DNA of 64,000 bases from Phytoseiulus persimilis (lineage: Eukaryota > Arthropoda > Arachnida > Mesostigmata > Phytoseiidae). The notes below the pieces were generated by a model, which did not search any database, was not told where the DNA came from, and saw only the letters and a list, made by a program, of their open reading frames with translations. Made by a program: the position numbers and the translations under genes. The stretch is from NCBI GenBank assembly GCA_037576195.1, contig CM075102.1, positions 16,550,745 through 16,614,744 of the forward strand, written 5' to 3'. How positions within the stretch are numbered: position 1 is the first letter of the stretch; every line of letters begins with the position of its first letter. Shown here in pieces: positions 49,601 to 62,600 of this stretch.

Positions 49601-52600
49601 GAGCGATGTCCTTGATGAGCTGCTCAGTCTGCGTCTGGCGTTCACCAGTCTTGACCTGGCCGTTGATGGCGTGAGCGATGCGCTCGAGGAGTCCATCCTT
49701 GCCGGTGAGTTCATCCCAGATCTTGTCGCCACCCTTGGTCAGGAGCTTGGCGCTAAACAGAGTCTTCAAGTAAGGTCCACGATTCTGCTCGAGCTTAGCC
49801 TGAGTGAAGGCAGGGGAGACAGCGCTGTTGGAAGTGATGACCTTCCAGATGCCCCGGACACCGAAGTTTTGAGCCCCTACGGAGTGGAGAGCATGAACCG
49901 ATCAAGGTAAATATTATGCCTCGAACCATTTGGATTGATATAACAGCAGCGAGACAACTCTCCCACAGTCACTCACAGTCGTAGATGGATTTAGATCGGA
50001 GCTGAGAGTACTTCATGCCGGAATCGGAAGGACGAATCTCGGTCCAAACGGAGCGGATACGCTGAGCACTGCAATTCACGGTCGACTGTTATACGTATAA
50101 CCAACCCGATTGATCCTTTTCTGGGACAACGATACGTGGAACAAAAATGTTGGAGTTCTGCGATGACTCACAGAAGCTGGTAGCAGGGCTCTTCGGCGTG
50201 CATGGCGGTCTTGAGGGCGGTGTAGACGTAGTGAGTGAGCTCAACAGAGTTGTCCTTGTTGGCGACCCACATGACCTTCTCGACTTCCCATTGGGCGGGC
50301 TGGGTGTTCATCCAAACGTCGAAAGCAACGAGACGGGTCTGAACCTTCTCGGTGGTGTTCTGGTAGATGATGCGGACGATGGGGTTGATTTCCTTGGGGT
50401 ACTTGGTGGCGATGTCGCGGAGGGAGACGATGGCGACGCGACGGACGAAGTCGACAGACTCATCTTGCTGCTCACCCTGCTCACGGAGCTTGTACATGTT
50501 GGGGGCGGTGCCGTTGACGTAGCCGATAAGAGTACGGAGCACCTCGGGCTTCTGGATCTTCGAGAGGGCGTTGACGTAGGCGACGACCTGCTTGAACTCG
50601 GTGGACTGACGAAGAGCTTGGGAAAGGCGCTCAACGTACTGCTCGAGCTTCTCGGGAGTGCAACGGAGCTGGGGCTTGATGACAGGATGCTCGGCGGTCA
50701 TTTCGTACTCCTCGTTCTCCGGCTGTTTTTCAGAACTACTCTTTGAACCCATTCCTTGCTGCTTCTCCTCCTTGCCCCATTGACGAGCCTTAGAGTCACA
50801 ACCCTTGGCGATGATCTTTCCGGCGGCCACGCAAGCGGTAGCCTTGCCTGCGGGAGTGAGACCCTCCTGCTTGGTGCAGAGAGCGAGGATCTGCTCGATC
50901 ATGTCGGTGTCGGGGTACGACTGGAAACCGGCGACGTCCTGGAGGACACGGCGGACTTCGGAAGGAGTGAAAGTCTTGTTCTTGATGAACTCGGTGATGA
51001 GCTTGACAGCGGTCTTGGAACCGGCCTTGCCGATGATCTCAATCCAGAGCTGGCGACGAAGCTGATCCTCCTCGGAGAGGGTCTTGGGCTGCTGGCGGCG
51101 AACAGCTTCGGGGATGGTCTTCTTGAGTTCTTCCTCAGTCATGCCAGAGACGGCCTGGATGAGTTCGATCATGTAGGCGGGGGTTTCGAAAGCCGGTTGC
51201 TCCTGGCCGTACTTCTGACCCTGCTGGTGCTGGCGGGTCTGGATCTGGTGGAGCTCACGGATGACGGCGTCGAAGTGCTCCTGGAAGTACTTGGGGTACT
51301 CCCGGTGTTTGGAGTGTTCCTTCATCAGAGCGTAGATGGGGATGTCGAGCTCGTTCTCCTCCTGGACGGGAATGCGGTGCTGGAGGGTTGTTTGGGTCTG
51401 AACATTCTGAGGCTCTTCAATCTTCGGACCCTGGGAGCTGCGGAAACGAAGCTTCAGACTGGTGAAAACCTCGATCTCACCACCGAAAAGACGGTAGATG
51501 TCAGTAGACTGGGAGCGAGCACTTTCAAGGCGGCCATTGCTGACGTTGTACTTGGCAACATTGGTAACGGTGACAAGAGTCTTCCGACTTTGCTTGTGAA
51601 CGGGCAGAAGGGAAGAAGGCTCCAGTTCGTAATCGGTCTGTCCCTCCTTGGTAAAGATTTCCTCGGGGAACATCCGCGCGCGGGGAACATCTGTGAGGTG
51701 TCGGTAAACGGGACGGCCGAGACATTTAGAGTAATCAACGGTCTTGGTCATGTTGTAGACGTCACCGCCGTGGGAGTAGAGTTCTTCGGGCTGGGAGAGG
51801 ATCTCGTACTGAACCTTGCAGTTTCCGGTGATGCCATCTTCGTACTTGTACTCGATGGTGGGAACAGCGAGGGTGGTGGGCTTGCGAACCTGGTTCTGGA
51901 GGAGGGTGAAGACACCACGGAAGATGTTGAGGGACCACTCCTGGTGCTCCTTCGCGGCCTCCACGCGGACAACCTTGCCTTCCTTCATGAAGAACTTAAC
52001 AGGCTTCTGCATTTCGTGCTCGTACTGGCCCTGGTCACGGAGGGTCTTGACGAGACGCTGCTCTTCAGGCTTGAGATCGCCGAAAGCTTCATCCTTGATT
52101 TCCCTGTTGATCTTGTCGTACTTTCCAAGAGTGAACTGGGTGAACTTGGCGAGGTACTCGCCTTCGCGAACTTGCTCGAGAGCAAGACTACCGTTGTACT
52201 CGAGGGCGGTCTTCTCACCGGTGAGCTTTTGGACTCCGACGGTGACAGCACCGCGAACTGCGTAGACAGAGGAGTGACCTTGATGATTAGCGAAGTGGAA
52301 TATTTCGGCACTAGCGGCTGCAAACACACGGGGAAGAGCGTTAGATTCGTCCGCCCATCTAGGGTATATCGTCGCGTCAGACTAATCATCTCGAAACCCA
52401 GATCCGCGTGGATCCATTGAAGGTCTTCTCCCTGGATTGTCATGCTCCTCCAGCAATGCTGATCACAAGCGCAATCATAGACGTTCGTCCCACTCCTCAG
52501 ACTGCTGAGGGATATTCTTCGATCTCAGACAGTCTTCAGCTCACAGCGCGTCGACAGCACACCGAGTTTGTTCGAGTGCTCTGTTGACACTGAGATATTT

Positions 52601-52676
52601 CCGATTGGAACACTGTATCTCGCTCACAAATCGCCGTACCCGCAGCCAACAGTAGGGGGATGATGAAGAACCTCAT
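46653..52676 (-). CDS. Vg: vitellogenin B (large lipid transfer protein)
   Basis: Second yolk-protein precursor, inverted relative to vitellogenin A. Exons on the minus strand: 52676-52640, 52317-50172, 50068-49977 and 49876-46653, joining in phase to 1832 residues. Exons 1, 3 and 4 have exactly the same lengths as in A (37, 92 and 3224 bases); exon 2 is 48 bases shorter through two 8-codon deletions. Signal peptide MRFFIIPLLLAA then AASA; LPD_N, DUF1943-like and VWD regions as in A, with GICG present. Long blocks are almost identical to A, including synonymous sites, but the C-terminal half is clearly diverged. Around residues 1070-1073 B has REKR, a furin-type motif, where A has REKQ. Both genes look intact and functional. 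Confidence 0.93.
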
Positions 52677-52739
52677 CGTGGACGGTTAGCTGTGAAGCAA
52701 CCACACCTTCCAACGTAATCGAAAATGGCTCCACTATGC

Positions 52740-52746
52740 TTTTATA
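52740..52746 (-). promoter_or_regulatory. TATA box of vitellogenin B
   Basis: TATAAAA on the minus strand, 63 bases before the start codon. Immediately upstream is CTGATAGCC, which contains a GATA-factor-type TGATAG (52753-52758); GATA factors are known vitellogenin regulators in insects, though use here is inference. Confidence 0.7.
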
Positions 52747-52758
52747 CTCCGGCTATCA

Positions 52759-54125
52759 GCGGTGAGCTGACGCGACAGAAAACGACATATCCGATAGCGA
52801 CATGTAGCGTTTCTTTAAACAGAGCGTATTGCTCACAAGAGTACGCGCGAGCTGTCGCCGCCCTTCTAATCGATTCGCACCTCCCAGAGTCAGACTGTTA
52901 CGCTGAGATAGTTGTCTCTGGCTCCAAGCGTTTCGAGAGTCTGGGAGACCACGTCTCTTATAAAGTTCGGTGAACGATGATGAGAGCTCTCTCCATCGTT
53001 TCAAAAATGATTTTTATCGAATTTCATCGAGAATTCGCACCGCTCCCCGGATGCGTCGGATTCACAGCTGCGTTCTGTTCCCTCAGCACATCTGAGGTTT
53101 GCGCTTGGGTGACATCATTCCGAACAAGTCTGCTGCTACTCATCCAATTCGCTCCCTCGCTGCCGTTAGGACGAAGACTGAGAGCGATGTATCTGCGATG
53201 GGCGCAGCGCTTACAAGCCTCAACGGAATATTCAGCGGGCGATCAGCACGGATCGCTTCTCCTGCTCCTTTTTTCGAATCAGGTGACATCGGTTCCTACC
53301 ACCGTTCCTCGGCAAGGATTCAGAAAGAGACAAAAAGGACTTGTTTCACGTTGATCGGTTTATTTCAATGTCGAAGCACTTCTTCTCGAAATTCATGTAT
53401 ATATACATTGTTTCCACAAATTTCCTTCTTTTGTTTGAAGTCATCCTAGGATACCGACGAGAGCTAGCGCGGAAAAAGAAGCTCGTTTCCTCAGATCCTA
53501 CTCTGCTCTGCTCATTTCTCTCGGAGTTGACAACAAACGTTTCGAATCCAGCTTCGGAATTTTCCAGCGAGGCGTTTCTCTTATCTCACAGGCGGAATAC
53601 ACCACATAGTACCAAGTTCGCCCAGCGTTGAGCCATAAAACAATGGGGCAAGGCGAGCAGAGGGTGCGAATTCGATCATTCGAGAAAAACTCGACCGGCA
53701 GGCACATTGTCGACCCTTCGAGACCACCTGGTCGCTTTCATGACGGCGGTCCTTGCGTTCGGTGTTCCTCGTAAATAAAGGGAAGATCTGCAACGGACCG
53801 CAACTAAAATGTCGACCTCTCGCTCCGGAACAGGGCCTTCCGAACAGATTGTTATCTCAAACGCTGCGCTCTGGAAGTAACGCGCGCACAGAGGTAATCT
53901 GATGTCACGTCGTGATAATGTAAGATCTCGTTCGCTCGCTGTAGAAATATAGATCTCTGTCACGTTCCACCGGGTGTGTGACCGATCGGGTTCGGTTCTC
54001 GCTCCGTCGACGCTTAACTACGAATCAAGAACGGCATTGTCAATGAACAAAAGTTTATATACACACAATACGCTCTCCGCGCGTCATTAGAACTTAAGTT
54101 TGTGAACCCGTTCGAGTCCTTACAA
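52759..54125. other. intergenic region between vitellogenin B and YY1
   Basis: No convincing gene. It contains a 14-base AT palindrome at 53395-53408 and, on the minus strand, an AATAAA at 53359-53364 that could serve the YY1 transcript about 760 bases after its stop codon. A + strand frame at 52977-53354 has no recognisable domain. Confidence 0.45.
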
Positions 54126-55925
<1,800 letters not shown>

Positions 55926-56908
55926 TTCGCCACCCGAGCGGTATTTGCGAAGTTCCGCGAAGAATTTCTAGACTCGAAGGAAAGCCACATTTGAGACGGG
56001 TATCGGATGTTTACGATTAGTGGAGAAAACTTTAGTTGTTCAGAGAGGATCCGCTGGTGAAGAGCACTGGATTCTCGCTCTTGTACAAGAAGTGATTGAG
56101 AAGTCCTCGAGAACAGCGAGGACTCGATGGAATCCTCGGCCGAATATCTCTCCATAAAATCCGATCTCGGAAAAACACTTTCATCTGATAAGCCATCTGA
56201 GAACTGCTGCGGTCAACAGAATCGACTTCGACACCCATCTGTCAGGTCGATTGGCTTGACTCTCGATTCACTGCATATTCGAATTCTGGAAACATAGGAG
56301 CCAACTAAAATTACGAGTGATCTCTTTCAAGGCTAGAGAATCTCCAGGTTTTATTCAATGTTCCGGAAGCTTCGCCGCTCGATATAAATATGAAAAATAA
56401 CACGCCGCAGTCTGCGAGCGATACAAATGTTCAAGGACAATAACTTTATAGAAGCTGCTCAGCCACGTACTCATTCTCGCAGCCTCATTTACTAATTTAA
56501 ACCAGACACCTACGCACGAGAGAAAATATCGCGCGCGCGAGGATGCGAGAACTTACTGTACTCAAATTATGTGATCCCGAATCGGATCAATCGATTCGTC
56601 CGATGCGAACGCCTTAGTGACGTGAAGCGAGGAGACTTATCGTCGTTACAAACTTTGTTTCGGGGAGATCTTGTTTCCTCTAGTCTTTCATTGGAGAATA
56701 CAGAGACAACAGATGGCTGCCGAACACAGCGAGTCATCCCCTGACCTATACCGTGAGCCAGCAACACGCGCTTTTTGGCAACAAGGAAATAATTATCACT
56801 TTCAGTTCATATTTACACGACAACAAATCGATGGCGACATCTACGCCCAGGGAGATGCTGTTAAGCACAAGAGTCCGGGTGGACGCAGTCAGGATTCGTC
56901 CGTAACTC
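55926..56908. other. intergenic: YY1 promoter and PUS10 3' end
   Basis: About 980 bases between the YY1 start codon and the PUS10 stop codon. A minus-strand AATAAA at 56350-56355 could end the PUS10 transcript about 550 bases after its stop. No TATA box or other gene is evident; small YY1 5' exons may lie here. Confidence 0.45.
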
Positions 56909-58429
56909 TCAGACCAGTCCTGAATTCCCGTTCAAAACCACCGGCTGTTGAGGTTGCTGTGATTGTGGCTGCGGCTGCTGTTGCAATTGTTGCGAGGCAG
57001 TGAGCCTGTCTGGTGGCCAGTCCAAATCTACGCGAGTGACGTCCAGTGCCTCGATATCCACCTCTTCGGCTAGAATGGTCCGAACATTCGGCAACGTCCT
57101 ACCCAAATCACCGTGTACGAACTCCTTAACGTACGTGCCTGCCTGCGTACAAACTGTGAGCTTGAAATGGTTGGCGTCCTGGATTTCGACCGCAGCCGAA
57201 TGAATTGTGCGTTCTCGTACCATGGCTGTTCGTCTGTGCAGGACACGCATCGGCGTGTTTTGTTTGAGCACAACATCGTTGATCGAGGTAAGCTTGCTGA
57301 AGTCGATCGTGCTCGTGTCCTTCTCCGTGACACAATAGGCACAGTAGAATTTCCGCTTATTTTCTTCCCCGGTTTTGAGATCCTTTATTTGCTCCCGATT
57401 AATCAACTGGAAACGGTTTATGGAAATGTCGGTCGTTGACGAATTGATTTTCTCCTCGATCTCAGCGCATTCTTCAGCCGACCACTCGATTCGTTTCGGG
57501 CTCCAGACTTCCAGCAAGAACGGTCTTCCTTCGCCCAGCATTCTTACGTCGACGTCCTCGCGCCCCGAGGAGGAGAACGTTATCCGGCTACAGCGCACAA
57601 AGGACTTCACCACGTTCGTTATCAATTCCTCGACGGAGTCTTTCATTTTTCGTGCGCCGTCGATAATCCACGGGGTCTGGCTCAGTTCCCGACTAAATTT
57701 ACAGTAGCGGCCGGCGAAATAAATCTGATTGTGGCCACACGTAGCCGTCGCGGCATCGGGACTACTCGTAGTTTCGGGAGGGAATTTGAACTCTCGAATG
57801 AAATCCTCATCCGATGTCTCCTGAAGGAACGCTGTGATAGCTTTGGTGGAAAACTCTGATTCTTCCTTCTGATTGCGCTTGTACTTCTTCTTGGGCTTCG
57901 ACGACAATTTGACTATTGCTTTCTGCTCGGCTTCCCTGAATTCACCTTTGAGAACGATGTTCACTTGGAATGACGCGGCTGGACAAAACTGAACTTTGAA
58001 TTCGTCTTCAAAGAGGCTGCCGATCACATACTTGACACAATCTTTCACAGTAGCCAAACTGTCTTCGCTGAGGGTGTACTTGAACTTGTTCTTGAGCTGA
58101 AGGTACACTAGCCGCTGGCGAACTAGAGTCACTGCAGGCACCGAAATCGAGAGAAGGAAATCGTTGAATGTGCAACTCGAGAGAGCGACGGCATCGGCAA
58201 CTGTTTCGAATGTTTCGAAAATGAAGCCAGGGTCCAGGATGCCCAGACACGAGGGGCAGGTAGTTCTCTGCACTCGTTTCCGCTGGGGCTCGTGGGGATG
58301 CTGCCATTCCTCGAAAAGGTTGCAGTAGGCATCTTGTTGTTTTTTCCCGAGGTAGCGCACGACACACATGGAACACAGATCGTGATTCAAGAGGAAGTTC
58401 TTAATGTTTTCACGTAGTTCGGCATACAT
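56909..58429 (-). CDS. Pus10: tRNA pseudouridine synthase Pus10
   Basis: Isomerises uridine to pseudouridine in the T-arm of tRNA (positions 54/55 in archaea and animals). One uninterrupted frame of 506 residues; human PUS10 has 529. Two CXXC pairs (19/22 and 58/61) form the N-terminal zinc site, followed by a THUMP-type region, the AGRYCKFSRELSQTPWIIDG block, the catalytic SGREDVDVRMLG motif (Asp292 or nearby) and the C-terminal QAGTYVKEFVHGDLGRT motif. A Gln-rich tail (about 480-495) extends past the usual DLDWPP end. I chose the first ATG, giving MYAELREN; the open frame upstream has only non-ATG codons. Unlike its neighbours the gene has no intron in its coding part. It is head-to-head with the RNA polymerase I gene. 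Confidence 0.95.
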   Translation of the reverse strand: MYAELRENIKNFLLNHDLCSMCVVRYLGKKQQDAYCNLFEEWQHPHEPQRKRVQRTTCPSCLGILDPGFIFETFETVADAVALSSCTFNDFLLSISVPAVTLVRQRLVYLQLKNKFKYTLSEDSLATVKDCVKYVIGSLFEDEFKVQFCPAASFQVNIVLKGEFREAEQKAIVKLSSKPKKKYKRNQKEESEFSTKAITAFLQETSDEDFIREFKFPPETTSSPDAATATCGHNQIYFAGRYCKFSRELSQTPWIIDGARKMKDSVEELITNVVKSFVRCSRITFSSSGREDVDVRMLGEGRPFLLEVWSPKRIEWSAEECAEIEEKINSSTTDISINRFQLINREQIKDLKTGEENKRKFYCAYCVTEKDTSTIDFSKLTSINDVVLKQNTPMRVLHRRTAMVRERTIHSAAVEIQDANHFKLTVCTQAGTYVKEFVHGDLGRTLPNVRTILAEEVDIEALDVTRVDLDWPPDRLTASQQLQQQPQPQSQQPQQPVVLNGNSGLV

Positions 58430-59696
58430 GATGCGACGCCTGATCCGTCGCGGACGGCACGGGTGCGGACAAGAAGATGGGTTCAAGCAAACTTAAGTGA
58501 CGACTCAGGTTCGTTTGTGCTGAATATTTAGCCGTGTTGCTAGCTTACGGCTCTCGTAGTGTTGGTGGTGGTGAAAGGGGGACGCCATTGCTCTTATGGC
58601 GGCGGGGATTGTCCACCATTTTCACTATGGCCGTGCAGTAATGGAGGACGGTCCTCACCGCGCGAAAGCAGCCGTCGACTTTTTCGCAGGAAACGACGGT
58701 TTCGAGCACTTTTGACGCAAATTCACTCCGTACCCAGTTGAAACGTTCACACGATGCTCTACAAACTGTTAGGCCTGCCTTTCTAGAGACTCACCTGCAA
58801 TGGATCTATGCACTGCTATGGAACGCTGCCCAGGGAACGACGAGCGCGGTAAAAGCTCCTGGCGAAGATTGGTGAACACAAGTTGAAAACGTGGAAAACC
58901 AACTCGAAAGACACGGAATAGTGGCTGGTCTCCACCGAATAAGCCTCAGATGAGCGAAGTGATACCATTGAGAGCTTTGTGGCTTGTTGTGGTACGATTC
59001 TGACACAAACACAACAGCAGCGAGCTAGCGTCGTTCTCTACTCTCTCCCGCTTTCGTTCGATTGCCGAGAGCTCCGGTCGCTCGCATCCTGATATCGTTC
59101 GAGGGCGTCGGGATTTTATCCCCGCCCTTGAAGAAGAGGCCCCAGATTCTGAACATTACCAAATATCTTCAAATATGGAAATTTTACCCGGCTCCCTGGA
59201 AGTTACGTCTTTCGCACTTATAAGCCAGGGCCTGTGATCTATGACCGCAACGGTGGGAGACCCCAAGATTGACTGACAACGCTTGATAATCGCTGAGCAA
59301 GTCTCATCTTTTCATTTCGTCGTATATTCTTGAAAGATAGAGAGTTTCGTTGTTTCCTTCATGCTCAAATCCATTGAGAATCTGCAGTCACTCAGACGGA
59401 ACTCCGATGTCTGGGTGTGGTAGCACCAAGCACCACATTTCGAAAAGCCCGCGTCCTTGCCGGAACAACATCCTCTCCCAATGGATCTTCTTCTCGAGTG
59501 TTTACAAATTTAGTCCCCGCACCTTCCTTCACGTGCTCCTTCTCCGCGTGCTACAGAGTGTTTTCTTTATTGGAAGTGGTATGGCCCGTGAGAGCCGACC
59601 ATCAGACAGACTCGGAAGCCGTTTCTAGGCCGGAATTTGAAAGAATTGACATTCCCGACCCATTCGGTAGTGAAGGAACCAGGAACATCTGCCGAA
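58430..59696. other. divergent promoter region, PUS10 / RNA polymerase I
   Basis: About 1.27 kb between the two divergent start codons. It must hold both promoters and any 5' UTRs, but I see no TATA box or other named motif and no third gene. Confidence 0.45.
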
Positions 59697-62600
59697 ATGG
59701 GCGAAGTAGACCCCATGTCAGTCTGCAGCGCGGTGACACATTTGTCTTTTTCTACAATGTCTTCGGAAGAGATTCTGAGACAGAGTGTCATGGAAATCAC
59801 TGAGGTGAACACGTTCGACCTCATGGGGCATCCAACGAGGGGAGGCCTTTACGACTCGCGAATGGGTGAGCCTGCGGAAACCGTTACTACCGTATTTCTT
59901 TCGATTTTGCCCCGGTGTGATCCACACGCCACATCCACTGAGCTCGATTCCTAAATCCGATGTTCTTCCAGGTGCTCTCGAAAGGGACGAAGTCTGTGAC
60001 ACTTGTTCTCTATCTCAACTGCACTGTCCGGGTCATCTCGGTCATGTGAAATTACCGCTCCCCGCCTTCAACCCCGTGTACTTTCGAGATTTGCACAAAC
60101 TCCTAAGAGGCAGTTGCACATCTTGTCATAGATTACTCTCACCCCCTGCAGCCAGTCAGCTCATCTTGGCTCAAATGCAGGTTCGTGAGTCGATTTCAGA
60201 GAACGAGGAGTAAACGAGTACGAATGCTTCCCGCAGCCAATTTCAAGGGTTTCGCCCCACCCCTCTGCAGGTACTGGAATATGGTCTGGTTGGCATCGCT
60301 GGCGAGATTGAGGAGGTCGCTACCGAAGTCATCAATAACATGACGGCGCTTAAATGCGACCAGAACGAAATCGGTAGTGAGGTCCGTCGAAAAATCCAGA
60401 AATATCTCGAGAACAAACAGTTCATGGGCGACGATCCTCGTCACGCAGCTGATGTCAAGAACGTGGTCGAAATGAAGCACACACTCATCAAGAATTTCGT
60501 GCAAAAGCATTTGATGAGGGTTCGGAAGAAGTGCCACTTCTGCGGCGACATAAAAACCAACATCCAGGTTCAGGAAACAGCGCGGTTCATTTTCAGCTCG
60601 AGCAAAACGGCGTCGAAACCTACCGCGATCGACAACGTTGAGAAGTAAGGAACCAATCAGATATCTCCCGGAGCTTATTGCTCGATTCGAGTGTTGCAAG
60701 CCTCGCTTCCTTCACAGGATTCTGCGGAAAACCCTGTACAACGAAGTAGAGGAACATATCGAGCCAGACGAAACTATCGTTCTAGACGAAGAGGACGAAC
60801 GACGATTCCTGAAAGAAGAATACGTGGAGGGAGGTTCGCAAACTTTCCTCACAGCTGTTCAGGCCCGGAAGCACCTCAGAGAACTATGGTTGAAGGAACA
60901 TACTGTGTTGGGCTACTTGTTCGGTTCCATGCGGGAAGCTCAGGCTCGAGGAATCGAGCATCCCACAGACCTGTTCTTCATCGAAGTTCTCGCCATCAGT
61001 CCTCCCAAATTTCGACCGGTGAGTGAAGCGATCGCGGAATAAGCTGAGTCGATACCCCGGACCCGACTCCAGTCGAAAGTCAGTGAGGGTGAGAAACTAG
61101 AAATGATCTCAGTTATTTCTCGACAGTGTAATTTTCTGAATGGCAAGAAGTACGAACACCAGTTGACCACCTGTCTTAACCGAGTGCTTCGTACTGCTCA
61201 AGACCTTCAGGACATTCTCGTCGTCATGAAGTCGAACGAAAGTCAAGCAGTCAAGGATCAGAAAATGGAAGTGCTCTCGGTAAGACCTGAAGCATGTGCG
61301 CTAAGTTCCCGAAGTCCGCGAGAATCCAGGATTGATTCGAAATTTCGTGAGATCCCCCTGTAGTCGTGGGGCTAAAAATCTCTCCTTCTACAGATGAACG
61401 TTAATGCTATGGAACCAGCCGGCGCAGATCTGACTATCAAGCTCCATCATCACTGGAAACTTCTCCAAGTGCGAGTGAACGTCCTCTACGACAGTGATCT
61501 CGATAGGAACAGCAAGGAAAGGGCTGGCCTGAAACAAGTCCTCGAGAAGAAAGCTGGGCTCCTCCGCAAACATATGATGGGTAAACGTGTCAACTACGCT
61601 GCAAGATCCGTGATCTCCCCCGATCCTTACATCAATGTAGACGAGATTGGCATCCCGATGGTTTTCGCCACTAAGCTTTCCTATCCGACACCGGTGACGC
61701 CGAGAAACGTTGACCAGTTACGCAAGGCTGTGATCAATGGGCCTGATCAGTACCCAGGCGCGTTGTCAGTCGAGTTCGAAGACGGTCGGAAGATTCGTTT
61801 GGATGTTGCGTCTCTCACAAAGCGTGAGGGAATCGCTAAAACTTTGCTGACACCGAATCCGGATGGTTCGCTGAAAAACGCCACGAAAATCGTTCACCGA
61901 CACCTACAGACAGGCGATGCTCTCCTGCTGAATCGTCAGCCGACTCTCCACAAACCATCGATCATGGCGCACAGGGCCCGAGTCCTCAAAGACGAGAAAA
62001 CTCTCCGTCTCCACTACGCGAACTGCAAGAGCTACAACGCGGATTTCGACGGGGATGAGATGAACGCTCATCTGCCGCAGAGCGAGTTGGCAAGATCAGA
62101 AGCCTACAACATCGCAAGCGTGAACTACCAGTACCTCGTGCCTAAGGACGGCACTCCGCTGTCGGGCCTGATCCAAGATCACGTTATAGGCGGTACCATT
62201 CTCACCATGCGGGATAAGTTCTTCGATCGGGAGGACTATCAAAAATTAGTTTTCGGTGCCTTGACATTCATCGAGCGCAAAATTCTCACTCTGCCTCCCG
62301 CCATCTTGAAACCGACCCCGCTCTGGACCGGGAAACAAGTCGTCTCGACAATCATCCTGAACTGCTGTCCACCTGCGATCCCTCCGCCCACCGTTTACGG
62401 TAAAACCAAAGTTCCCGCGAAAGCGTGGCCAAGAACGGACGTGACCCTCGATCCCAATCTTTCGGAGGATCTCGTGATCATTCGTGACGGTGAGCTCCTT
62501 GCCGGCGTGCTCGACAAAGCCCACTATGGACCTAGTCAATACGGATTGGTGCATGTTTGTTACGAGCTGTACGGAGGAGAGACATCGTCCCTGGTTCTCA

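Noticed and set aside
46707-52420. Long + strand frames over vitellogenin B
   Set aside because: Same codon-bias shadow effect; no recognisable domain.
52959-53354. TATAAAG followed by a 125-codon ATG frame (+)
   Set aside because: Only 12 bases separate the box from the ATG, and the peptide has no recognisable domain or homology to the vitellogenin signal exon.
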